Source: Planctomycetota bacterium
Lineage (GTDB): Bacteria > Planctomycetota > Phycisphaerae > Phycisphaerales > SM1A02
Assembly (NCBI GenBank): GCA_003671065.1
Contig: QWPU01000015.1
Location: 1-18,513, forward strand
Length of the DNA: 18,513 bases
Direction of reading: 5' to 3'
This document shows, piece by piece, positions 1-7,197 of this stretch (positions are counted from its first letter, which is position 1; the number at the start of each line of letters is the position of its first letter). The notes below the pieces were generated by a model that was given only the letters and a program-made list of their open reading frames with translations, was not told the origin of the DNA and ran no database searches. Position numbers and translations under genes: made by a program.

Positions 1-1
1 G

Positions 2-1954
2 CAACAGCTCGCCGCGCAGTTGTCCTCCGTTACTGCTGGGCGTGACGACACAGAATTTCTGAGCGTGCACCTCAAAATATCCGCCGAACTTCTTGGCGCT
101 GATGCAGGTTCGATTGAAGTGCATCCGCTCTCTGCAGGCTCCGCTGTGCTGAGCGCGTCGTTTGGGTTTGATGCGCGAATCTGCAAGTCCGTGAACGCTG
201 CATTTCACGACTTGGATCAGGCGAACCGTGGTTTGGGATTGAGCGGAGTCGGGATGAGCGAACCGCGTGAACTCACGGAATTCCCGCGTCTGCAGCGGAC
301 GCTGCTGTTGTCGTTGCTGCACCGCACGGGCCTGCGTTCTGTAGTCAATTGTGCACTTTCAGATAGCGCGGGACTGCCGTTTGGCACTGCGCGTTTCTTC
401 TTCACCGACGGATTCGTGCCCAGCAAGAGTGCGCGATTAATGACTGAAGCGTTGGCGCAAGGCGCGGCGCGAACGCTCGAGCGTCGTTGGTTGCAGCAAC
501 GATCCGATGCCGCAAATAAGCAGGTTCGAGCACTGCTCGACGGAGCGCTCGACGCAGTGGTCATGGCGGATCGAGAAGGTCTGATTGTCTCGGCAAATCA
601 AGCAACCTATGCACTCTTTGGTTTCACGGGGGATGAACTTCTTGGCGCGCCTCTCGCCATGATTCTTCCCGATCTCCCCGAGTTTCCCCGCGGAGTGGTC
701 CGCGAGAAACTGAAGACCTCACCTGATCCATTGTCTTCCTCGCATTTCAAATCCGCAGTGTTCGAGGTTGAGGCTCGCAGACGCGATGGCACCGTGGTTC
801 CTCTTGAACTCTCGCTCAGTGACACGCTTGAAACAGGGAATGTGATCGCGATTATTCGCGATATCACCGCGCGCAGATTGCAAGAGAACATCGTTCGCGA
901 TTCAGATCGTCTCGCGATGATCGGCACGCTTTCTGCAGGTCTCGGTCACGACATGAACAATGTCCTCTTGCCTGTACGGGCGCACTTAAACGCGCTCGAC
1001 GCTTCGGGCGCGCAGATGAACGCAGCGGATCGTCGCGAACATGTGCAAGAGATCCGAAGTTGCGTTGGATATCTGCAGAAACTTGCCGATTCGCTGCACT
1101 TGCTTGCTATGGATCCTAAGGCGGAGGCAGACTCAGGCGCGTGGACCGATCTCGCGTTGTGGTGGGCACAAACGGGACCGCTGCTATCTAAATCGCTCGA
1201 GCCTTCGTGCGAGCTCGTTGTCGATTTTCCTGCGGGACTTTCCGTCGCCATTGCGCCGCATTCGTTGACTAGCGCCATGTTGAACATCTTGGTGAATGCG
1301 CGTGAAGCGATACCGAGCGAGCGATCCGTCAGGAAAGCGCGCGTGGTGGTGAGCGCGGGGCGAGCGAATGTCGGCGGCTTCACCGATGTTGAGATCAAGG
1401 ACAACGGCAGCGGAATGTCTGAGGAAGTGCTTCGCCGCGCCTCAGAAATGTTCTTCACTACCAAGCCCCGCGGGCTCGGAACAGGGCTCGGTTTGGCGCT
1501 GGTTCGTGGCGTGGTCGAACGCACGGGTGGACGCATGGAGCTTGAGTCGCGCGAGGGAATGGGAACAACCGTGAGGCTTCGATTGCCCTCGGCGAATCTG
1601 GCCATCGATCCAGGAACCACGCGCGCGTGCGTGAGAGGTCTGTCAGGACGCACCACGGCGTTGCTTGAGTCGCTGCTGAGCACTCACGGCATCGGGCTTG
1701 ATCGTGACGGTGATCTCGAGGTTGCGGAGTATTGGATTTGCGCTGCCGATGCGTTTGAAAAACATGAACTGATTCACTGGCTGCTCACGCGTCCTGCTAC
1801 TCGAGTAGTGATTGTAGGGAAATTGCCTCTTAGGCTCGCGCGTGAGGTGGCTTCGATGGGAGCGTCACTCGTTACGGACACGGTGGATCTTCTAGCGCTT
1901 CAGCGCGCGGTTGATCGAGTAGCAGCAACATGGAAGGATTTACCAAATGTCTAA
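2..1954 (+). CDS. GAF/PAS hybrid-like sensor histidine kinase, 5' partial
   Basis: Sensor kinase that should autophosphorylate on His and pass the phosphate to the response regulator encoded next. The reading frame is open to the left window edge, so the true start probably lies outside; a TTG at 20 is the first start-like codon and is used for numbering. Residues about 10-155 resemble a GAF sensor domain. Residues 170-290 are a PAS domain ending in a typical DITARR junction. The phosphoacceptor box is GLGHDMNN (His310). The ATPase domain shows an N box (LVNAREAI, Asn426), a G1 box (DNGSGM, 461-466) and a G2 box (GLGTGLGLAL, 485-494). The last 110 residues look like a receiver fold without the acidic pocket. 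No membrane segment is visible, so the visible part is cytoplasmic. The stop overlaps the next gene by 8 bases, indicating translational coupling. Confidence 0.9.
   Translation, partial: QQLAAQLSSVTAGRDDTEFLSVHLKISAELLGADAGSIEVHPLSAGSAVLSASFGFDARICKSVNAAFHDLDQANRGLGLSGVGMSEPRELTEFPRLQRTLLLSLLHRTGLRSVVNCALSDSAGLPFGTARFFFTDGFVPSKSARLMTEALAQGAARTLERRWLQQRSDAANKQVRALLDGALDAVVMADREGLIVSANQATYALFGFTGDELLGAPLAMILPDLPEFPRGVVREKLKTSPDPLSSSHFKSAVFEVEARRRDGTVVPLELSLSDTLETGNVIAIIRDITARRLQENIVRDSDRLAMIGTLSAGLGHDMNNVLLPVRAHLNALDASGAQMNAADRREHVQEIRSCVGYLQKLADSLHLLAMDPKAEADSGAWTDLALWWAQTGPLLSKSLEPSCELVVDFPAGLSVAIAPHSLTSAMLNILVNAREAIPSERSVRKARVVVSAGRANVGGFTDVEIKDNGSGMSEEVLRRASEMFFTTKPRGLGTGLGLALVRGVVERTGGRMELESREGMGTTVRLRLPSANLAIDPGTTRACVRGLSGRTTALLESLLSTHGIGLDRDGDLEVAEYWICAADAFEKHELIHWLLTRPATRVVIVGKLPLRLAREVASMGASLVTDTVDLLALQRAVDRVAATWKDLPNV
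1932..1938 (+). promoter_or_regulatory. Shine-Dalgarno site for the response regulator
   Basis: GGAAGGA lies 8 bases before the ATG at 1947, inside the end of the kinase gene. It supports the upstream start over the internal ATG at 2106 and so keeps the basic N-terminal extension of the regulator. Confidence 0.6.
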
Positions 1955-2798
1955 ATCAAGTACCACTGTGAAGACCGTTGACACCATCGCGCAGAGGAAG
2001 AACCTGAAGAGCGTTGCTCAGCCACCTGTTGTTCGTGCGCTCGCGCGAAAGAAGGGCGCAGAGTTGATCTCGCCGCGCACTGAACCGAGCGAGACCTCAC
2101 TCCCGATGGTGCGCGTGATCTGCGTAGATGATCACGCAGTGCTCATCGAGGGACTCAAGTCGCAGTTCAACATTGATCGCCAATTGAAGTGCGTGGCGTC
2201 GCTCGACTCTGCAGAAGGATTGATTGACGCAGTGGCCACGCATCGTCCCGATGTCGTCTTGCTTGACATCGAAATGCCTGGTCCCGATGTCTTTCAAGTC
2301 GTGGATCGCTTGCATCATTTGCATCCAGAAACTCGCTTCGTATTTCTCAGCGCGCACATTAAAAATGGGCACCTTGCCTCTGCGTATCGCTGCGGTGGTT
2401 CAGGGTACTTCGCGAAGGGCGACGACCTCGCAGAGATCGTCGATGGGATCAAGCGTGTCGCGCGTTGCCAAGATGGAACATTTGTGATGGGTCTCAAGGT
2501 TCGCGCGCGTTGCCAGCCACCAAAGAATCGAGGGCCCGGCGAGAGTGGCACGCTCGCGAGGAATTCGGCACAACGCACGGATGCGCCACCAACGCTGCTT
2601 GACTCGCTGACTCGACGCGAACTCGAAGTGCTTCGGCTTATCGGCAAGGGGCTCTCGCGGGGCGAAATTGCAAACGAACTCGCGAGAAGTACAAAGACGG
2701 TTGATGGCCACCAAGAGCGCATCTTGAAGAAATTGCGTATCACCACGCGCCCTGAATTGATGCGCTTTGCGATTCGTGAAGGGTTGTCTGAGGCGTAA
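1947..2798 (+). CDS. NarL/FixJ-type response regulator with LuxR HTH
   Basis: DNA-binding response regulator, the likely partner of the overlapping histidine kinase. Residues 54-175 form a receiver domain with the acidic pair Asp61/Asp62, phosphoacceptor Asp107 in the VVLLDIEMP strand, Ser135 at the Thr/Ser switch position and Lys157. Residues 217-280 are a LuxR/GerE helix-turn-helix (LTRRELEVLRLIGKGL, then TVDGHQERILKKL). The receiver is preceded by 53 residues rich in Lys, Arg and Ser, unusual because NarL-type proteins normally start at the receiver. The ATG at 1947 has a good ribosome site; an ATG at 2106 would give a canonical-length protein. The target genes cannot be told from the sequence. 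Confidence 0.92.
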   Translation: MSKSSTTVKTVDTIAQRKNLKSVAQPPVVRALARKKGAELISPRTEPSETSLPMVRVICVDDHAVLIEGLKSQFNIDRQLKCVASLDSAEGLIDAVATHRPDVVLLDIEMPGPDVFQVVDRLHHLHPETRFVFLSAHIKNGHLASAYRCGGSGYFAKGDDLAEIVDGIKRVARCQDGTFVMGLKVRARCQPPKNRGPGESGTLARNSAQRTDAPPTLLDSLTRRELEVLRLIGKGLSRGEIANELARSTKTVDGHQERILKKLRITTRPELMRFAIREGLSEA

Positions 2799-2865
2799 TC
2801 AATGCCGAATCGATGCGGGTGGACTTGGCCCCAATCGGTTCTCACGCGCCATACAAATAGGCGCT

Positions 2866-3054
2866 TCAGGAATCCGTGTGGGTTGATGCGGTTTGTGGGT
2901 ACGAGTCGAGCCTTCCAAGGTGGAACATGATCGCATCGCGGAAGCGTTGACGATTGCGGTAACCGCAGGCCTGCGACTTGATCTTCTGGATCTTCGCGTT
3001 CATTGATTCGCCCAGCGCGTCGGTTGCCTTTAAGACGATCGCGCCTAGGACCAG
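2866..3054 (-). pseudogene. C-terminal remnant of an ISL3-family transposase
   Basis: On the minus strand, about 63 codons read as the end of an ISL3 (IS204/IS1001/IS1096/IS1165-type) transposase. The stretches MNAKIQKIKSQACGYRN and FRDAIMFHLGRLDSYP match the conserved tail of that family as I know it. An in-frame stop at 3055-3057 and the missing rest of the protein (about 400 residues in full members) show that this is a decayed fragment. The natural stop is at 2866-2868. The sequence GGCGCTTCAGGAATCCGTG starting at 2861 could be the terminal inverted repeat of the old element, but the other end is not visible in the window. No target duplication was recognised. Confidence 0.75.
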
Positions 3055-3128
3055 CTAATCGGCTCGTCAGTTGAATGCACATGCCTGAATCCGCAAGGCG
3101 ACGGCTGGCACATCACGCCCTCATGAAG

Positions 3129-3154
3129 TCCCGAAACCTCATCCAAATTCGGGA
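3129..3154. terminator. Possible bidirectional hairpin
   Basis: TCCCGAA and TTCGGGA form a perfect 7-base-pair stem around a 12-base loop, about 50 bases past the stop of the minus-strand epimerase gene. No T tract follows on either side, so termination is only a guess. It could instead be a leftover of the inserted element. Confidence 0.25.
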
Positions 3155-3201
3155 ACAAACAGACAAATCACCTACATGAAAGCCTGAAGTCCCATAGAAG
3201 A

Positions 3202-4098
3202 TCAGCGCACTCGGATCACGAATCGCGCGCTGCGCGCGGTGCCCGCGGCGACGGATTCGGCACGACCATCAGCGAGCGCGGATGTAGGCGCCACCATCGG
3301 CTCAAGGCTTGCAAACGCTGCATTTCGCGGCGAATACACTTGCATCCATCGATACTCATCTCCGAACTCAATCGCAATCGTTCGTGTGTTCGTGGCGATT
3401 ACGCCCCGCGCGTCGGGGTTGATTGCGAACAACTCGTCTTGTCCGTTTTGTGCAGGAACTGTTGCTTTATCAATGAACATCGCCATAGGTGCGTCTAAGA
3501 GTGGAAGCCCATTCGCGTCAAGCGCGATGCTGCGCCGCGCAGGAAGTTCAAGCGTTGCGCCACTCTCAAGCGCAAAATACGGATGCCAACCGAACGCCCA
3601 CGGAACATCGACGCCGCCATCGGCTTCGATCGTCGTCGTGATCGCGAGGATCGCATCTTCATCATCATGCGAAAGTTCCCATCGAACACGCAGCGTGTGC
3701 GCAAACGGATACGCATGCATGAACTCGGAATGCACGCGCCAATCAAGTCGCGCTTCAAGGGTCGATCCAGTGTTCACGCATTCCCATGAACTCCAACGCA
3801 GCAGCAATCCATGAATTGGAAAGCCCGCGCCGTCGCGCTTGAGCGATGAGTACTTCGATAGATCAACCGATTGATGAGCGGCGTTGAATTGTTCAGTTCG
3901 CAACCGATTCGCGTAGGGATAGAGCAGGGGAATGCCGCCAGTGCGCGCGGTCGCAAGAAATTCCGCAAGTGGCGAAGGCAGCGCGAGCACTTCGCGACCA
4001 TCCACAATCCAACTACAAGCCACGCAACCAGCGTCAGTGCGCACTGTGAGCGTGCTGCGTTGGAGATCATCGGTGATGCGTTGTTCGAGTGAGCTCAT
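3202..4098 (-). CDS. Aldose 1-epimerase (galactose mutarotase) family protein
   Basis: Predicted cytoplasmic sugar mutarotase-like enzyme of 298 residues, a usual length for the family, that would interconvert alpha and beta anomers of an aldose. Landmarks in order are GIPLLYPYANRL (substrate-loop Arg), FPIHGLL (first His), PWAFGWHPYF (catalytic His) and AFASLEPM near the end (the expected general-base Glu). These are the conserved positions of the GalM/YeaD fold. Sugar specificity cannot be assigned, and a glucose-6-phosphate 1-epimerase (YeaD-like) role is also possible. The ATG at 4098 is preceded by a weak AAAGG about 10 bases upstream. The gene stands alone and is divergent from the RNA helicase. 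Confidence 0.88.
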   Translation of the reverse strand: MSSLEQRITDDLQRSTLTVRTDAGCVACSWIVDGREVLALPSPLAEFLATARTGGIPLLYPYANRLRTEQFNAAHQSVDLSKYSSLKRDGAGFPIHGLLLRWSSWECVNTGSTLEARLDWRVHSEFMHAYPFAHTLRVRWELSHDDEDAILAITTTIEADGGVDVPWAFGWHPYFALESGATLELPARRSIALDANGLPLLDAPMAMFIDKATVPAQNGQDELFAINPDARGVIATNTRTIAIEFGDEYRWMQVYSPRNAAFASLEPMVAPTSALADGRAESVAAGTARSARFVIRVR

Positions 4099-4203
4099 GC
4101 GAATTGAACCTTTGCGTCAGAGTCTAACTCCGAGCAAGAATTCGTTATGTAGCGGTGATGGTCGATGAATCCGCGTTCCCTGACTCTCGGGTATCTTGTG
4201 ACG

Positions 4204-6189
4204 ATGAAGGACACATTTGCAGAGTTAGGCCTCGGACCAGAACTTCTCGCCGAGCTCACAGCGCTTGGTTACGAGGAGCCCACGCCGATTCAGAAGACGG
4301 CGATTCCGCCGCTCCTCGAAGGCCGAGATCTCCTCGGACAAGCCGCAACAGGCACGGGGAAGACCGCGGCATTCGCGCTTCCGCTTTTGCAGCGTATCTC
4401 GACCACCAAGCCAAAGGCCAGCAAGCCACTCGTACTCGTGCTCGTGCCAACGCGTGAACTCGCAGTGCAAGTGAGCGAAGCGTTTCATCGCTACGGTAAA
4501 AAACTCGGCATCGCTGTTGCGCCTATTTACGGCGGTCAAGAATTCCATCGTCAAATCGTCGCGCTCAAGCGCGGCGCGCATGTCGTCATCGCAACACCAG
4601 GTCGTGTGCTTGATCACATGCGTCGTGGCACCATTGATCTGAGCGAACTGCAATCGGTTGTCCTTGACGAAGCCGATGAGATGCTCGACATGGGCTTCGC
4701 GGAAGACCTCGAACTGATTCTCGAAGCGATGCCTGAAACGCGCCAGACCGCGCTGTTTTCCGCAACGCTTCCGCCGCGGATCGCGGGCATCGCTGAGCGT
4801 CACTTGAAGAACCCAGTGCGCGTGCTCATTCCGCGCGATCAGGCAACGAAGGGTTCGATGCCGAAGGTTCGGCAGTGCGCCTACATTGTTCCGCGCGCGC
4901 ACAAGATTGCGGCGCTTGGACGCGTGTTGGATCTTGAAACTCCCACTCTCGCGCTCATCTTCTGTCGGACTCGCATTGAGGTTGAAGAGTTGGCGCAGCG
5001 ACTGAGCGGCCGCGGCTACAACGTCGAAGCGCTGCACGGCGGAATGAGCCAAAACGAGCGTGATCGCGTGATGAAGAAGGCGCGAGCGGCCACGGTTGAT
5101 CTGTTGGTTGCGACCGATGTTGCTGCTCGCGGCATCGACATCGAACACATCTCGCATGTCGTCAATTTCGATGTGCCGTCATCGCCCGAGTCGTATGTGC
5201 ATCGCATTGGCCGCACTGGTCGCGCTGGTCGCGAAGGCGTGGCGATCACGCTGGCGGATCCGCGTGAGCATCGACAAGTTCGCAACATCGAGTGGACGAT
5301 CAAAGGCAAGATCGACATCGTCACGGTTCCAACCACGCACGATGTGAAGTCGCGTCGTCTTGATCAAACGAAGGCTGCGGTGCGTGAGACAATTCTTGGT
5401 GGCGGCCTCGACAGCTTCCGCGTTGTGATTGAAACGCTTGCGGCTGAGTTTGATCTCATGGATCTCGCAACGGCCGCGGTGAAGCTCGCGCACGAAGCGA
5501 CCGCGGGTAGTGCCGCGCAAGAAGACGAGATGAACATTCCGACCTACGACAGTTTCTCGCGCCCCGATCAAGGTGGCGCGCGCGGCGGCTGGGGTAGTGG
5601 TGGACAAGGCGGATACGGCGGCGGATACGGCGGTGGACAGGGCCAGCGCTCGAATCAGGGCGGCGGCGGATATGGCGCTAGTACGCCGCGCGCGCGACCG
5701 TTCTATGAAACGCAGGATCAGTATCCACCGACGCAACATCAGGGTTTCCAGCGTGCAGATTCGTCGCGCTCGGGGGCCGCGCGTCACGACGCACCTGCAC
5801 AGCACTCGCCAGTCGCACCTGCAAAGTCGAGTGCAAAAGCAAGCGAGAAAGCAAGCGAGAAAGCAAGCGAGAAGCCAAGTACGAAGCCCAGCGACAAGCC
5901 AAGTGAGAAGCCAAGCAAGCCAGGCACTCACGCCAACGACATGGTGCGTGTGTACATCGCCGCAGGGCGACGCATGGGAATTCGCCCAGCCGATATTGTT
6001 GGCGCGATCGCCAACGAAGCACAGGTGAATCCGCGCAGCATTGGTGACATCGAAATCGCCGACGGCTTTTCGCTCATCGAACTTCCATCAGGCGATGCGG
6101 ATCGCGTGATTGAAGCGCTTCGCGGCGCAACATTGCGCGGACGCAAAGTTACGGTTCGCCGCGATGATCCTGCCAAGAGACAACGCTGA
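4204..6189 (+). CDS. DEAD-box ATP-dependent RNA helicase (DeaD/CsdA-like)
   Basis: RNA-unwinding ATPase that probably acts in ribosome assembly or mRNA turnover. All core motifs are present: PTPIQ (Q motif, 27-30), AATGTGKT (Walker A, 47-54), PTRELAVQ, TPGR, DEAD (155-158), SAT (186-188), LIFCRT, ATDVAARGIDI and HRIGRTGRAG (333-342). After the core comes a Gly-rich stretch (about 457-490), a disordered region, Ser-Glu-Lys repeats (546-573) and a C-terminal DbpA-type RNA-binding domain (580-655). I chose the ATG at 4204 because MKDTFAELGL is the normal beginning of the Q-motif region; an in-frame ATG at 4165 would add 13 residues. Neither start has a clear ribosome site. The final symbol (deaD, csdA or dbpA) is not decidable here. 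Confidence 0.95.
   Translation: MKDTFAELGLGPELLAELTALGYEEPTPIQKTAIPPLLEGRDLLGQAATGTGKTAAFALPLLQRISTTKPKASKPLVLVLVPTRELAVQVSEAFHRYGKKLGIAVAPIYGGQEFHRQIVALKRGAHVVIATPGRVLDHMRRGTIDLSELQSVVLDEADEMLDMGFAEDLELILEAMPETRQTALFSATLPPRIAGIAERHLKNPVRVLIPRDQATKGSMPKVRQCAYIVPRAHKIAALGRVLDLETPTLALIFCRTRIEVEELAQRLSGRGYNVEALHGGMSQNERDRVMKKARAATVDLLVATDVAARGIDIEHISHVVNFDVPSSPESYVHRIGRTGRAGREGVAITLADPREHRQVRNIEWTIKGKIDIVTVPTTHDVKSRRLDQTKAAVRETILGGGLDSFRVVIETLAAEFDLMDLATAAVKLAHEATAGSAAQEDEMNIPTYDSFSRPDQGGARGGWGSGGQGGYGGGYGGGQGQRSNQGGGGYGASTPRARPFYETQDQYPPTQHQGFQRADSSRSGAARHDAPAQHSPVAPAKSSAKASEKASEKASEKPSTKPSDKPSEKPSKPGTHANDMVRVYIAAGRRMGIRPADIVGAIANEAQVNPRSIGDIEIADGFSLIELPSGDADRVIEALRGATLRGRKVTVRRDDPAKRQR
5839..5922 (+). 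repeat. 12-base tandem repeat coding for (A/P)SxK units
   Basis: Within the helicase linker, seven consecutive four-residue units follow the pattern ASEK three times, then PSTK, PSDK, PSEK and PSKP. The first three DNA copies (GCAAGCGAGAAA) are identical and the later ones have drifted. It is a charged low-complexity linker in front of the RNA-binding domain. Confidence 0.8.
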
Positions 6190-6263
6190 TGTGTGTGTCG
6201 CGGTGGTTCGCTCGCACGAGTTGGTGCAGGCGCGCCGATCAACCCACGCAGTGAGTTACGCGA

Positions 6264-6887
6264 TTATCGCGCGCCAACGCCGAGTTTCGCGCGTTTTCCG
6301 TCGACGAACGGCATGTGATGCGCAATGTGCTTGGTGTAGTTTTCCAACATGAATTGCACGGTCACTTTGCCGCGTTGCGTGTGAATGCCTTCGCGCGTAA
6401 ACGCATCCGCGGCAAGCGAGCGCATCCAACGCGCGGTGAAACGACGATTCGCTTCGAAGAGATCGAGCACTTCGTCCACATCTGCATCAGCGGCAGGGAT
6501 GTGCGTAATAAAAAGATTCTCGTCGTAGGACACAAGCAGCGGCATGTCCTCGGCCACCATTCGTCGCATGCGATGCGTCGCAATGAGGTCGCTGTCGAGA
6601 ATGTGCACGACGATTTCTTGAATGCTCCAAGTGCCTGGACCGATGCGCGTGATGAAAAGATTCTCGTCGTAGGAGACAAGCAGCGGCATGTCCTCGGCCA
6701 CCATTCGTCGCATGCGATGCGTCGCAATGAGGTCGCTGTCGAGAATGTGCACGACGATTTCTTGAATGCTCCAAGTGCCTGGACCGATGCGCGTGTTGAG
6801 TTGCGCAGTGCTCAGACCTCGCGTCATGCTGCGGAGTTCGTTGATGCCTTCGAGGTACGCGTCGATTGCGCTGAGACTGGTTTGCAT
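6264..6887 (-). CDS. DinB-like (DfsB) four-helix-bundle protein with internal duplication
   Basis: DinB/YfiT-type protein, a family of metal-binding helical bundles often acting as thiol-dependent transferases or hydrolases. The ATG at 6887 gives MQTSLSAIDAYLEGI, a normal DinB start, and a protein of 207 residues against about 150-170 usually. The excess is an exact repeat: residues 33-80 recur as 81-128 with no amino-acid change, so the motif TWSIQEIVVHILDSD with its metal-ligand His occurs twice (His47 and His95). The other expected ligands lie in NYTKHIAHHM (187-191). Frame and codon use are intact through both copies, so the gene could be functional. It converges with the helicase gene. 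An in-frame extension to 7121 exists but lacks family resemblance. Substrate unknown. Confidence 0.85.
   Translation of the reverse strand: MQTSLSAIDAYLEGINELRSMTRGLSTAQLNTRIGPGTWSIQEIVVHILDSDLIATHRMRRMVAEDMPLLVSYDENLFITRIGPGTWSIQEIVVHILDSDLIATHRMRRMVAEDMPLLVSYDENLFITHIPAADADVDEVLDLFEANRRFTARWMRSLAADAFTREGIHTQRGKVTVQFMLENYTKHIAHHMPFVDGKRAKLGVGAR
6504..6791 (-). repeat. In-frame 144-base tandem duplication
   Basis: Two adjacent copies, 6648-6791 and 6504-6647, 48 codons each. They differ at one synonymous base inside the repeat (6531 versus 6675) and at one to a few bases at the outer edge. The 9-base words GATGCGCGT (6642-6650 and 6786-6794) and GATGTGCGT (6498-6506) sit at the boundaries, which suggests slippage or recombination between short direct repeats. 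Confidence 0.95.
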
Positions 6888-7197
6888 GTTTGAAATGTAG
6901 CGGAGTCCGGCCGAGCGACTACTACGGCTTTCACCTGTTGGCGCTGCGTGAAGGAACTTCAATGCTGGTCTGCGGTTCTGATGTCGTGGTGAGCAATGGA
7001 AACTTCGATTGGAAGCGAGCCAAACCCCGAGCGGCGTTTCAACAACGGAATCGGTAGCGACCTGCTTCACTGCCAAATCACTAGCAAAAAGCCTCCATTT
7101 CGCGCGGGTTGACCTACTCAAGTTGGGGATTCACTCCACTACACTGCGCGCCCGCCATCAGGCGCCGCCACGCAATTCACCACCAGAGGTTTCAGTG
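6888..7197. other. Divergent intergenic region between DinB-like gene and icd
   Basis: About 310 bases that should hold the promoters for both genes. I see no clear -35/-10 pair: TTGACC at 7109 and TACACT at 7140 are 25 bases apart, too far for a standard sigma-70 promoter. The frame of icd stays open here, but the extension has no resemblance to the enzyme family. Confidence 0.5.
7185..7189 (+). promoter_or_regulatory. Shine-Dalgarno site for icd
   Basis: AGAGG ends 8 bases before the ATG at 7198. It settles the start against the in-frame upstream ATG at 7009, which would add 63 residues unlike any isocitrate dehydrogenase. Confidence 0.6.

Larger units (their letters stand above)
2799..3201. 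other. Intergenic region with IS remains
   Basis: About 400 bases between the response regulator and the aldose epimerase, which converge here. It contains the transposase tail described separately and a small hairpin at 3129-3154. The part 3060-3200 is visibly more AT-rich than its surroundings and shows no convincing reading frame on either strand. Confidence 0.6.

Noticed and set aside
2315..3082. Minus-strand frame of 255 codons covering the response regulator end and the IS remnant
   Set aside because: It is out of phase with the real transposase remnant and antisense to the LuxR domain; composition is typical of a shadow frame.
3239..3814. Plus-strand frame of 191 codons opposite the aldose epimerase
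   Set aside because: It is Ser/Ala-rich shadow sequence antisense to conserved epimerase motifs.
4225..5157. Minus-strand frame of 310 codons within the helicase gene
   Set aside because: It is antisense to the conserved helicase motifs, with Arg/Asn-rich random-looking sequence and no family resemblance.
6504..6791. Considered a CRISPR or other direct-repeat array
   Set aside because: There are only two copies, 144 bases each, with no spacers and an intact reading frame through both; it is a tandem gene-internal duplication.
7109..7145. TTGACC and TACACT as an icd promoter
   Set aside because: The spacing of 25 bases is too long for a sigma-70 promoter and no better pair was seen.
7009..7197. 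63-residue upstream extension of isocitrate dehydrogenase
   Set aside because: It has no similarity to the family, and the ATG at 7198 has an AGAGG ribosome site and the canonical N-terminus.
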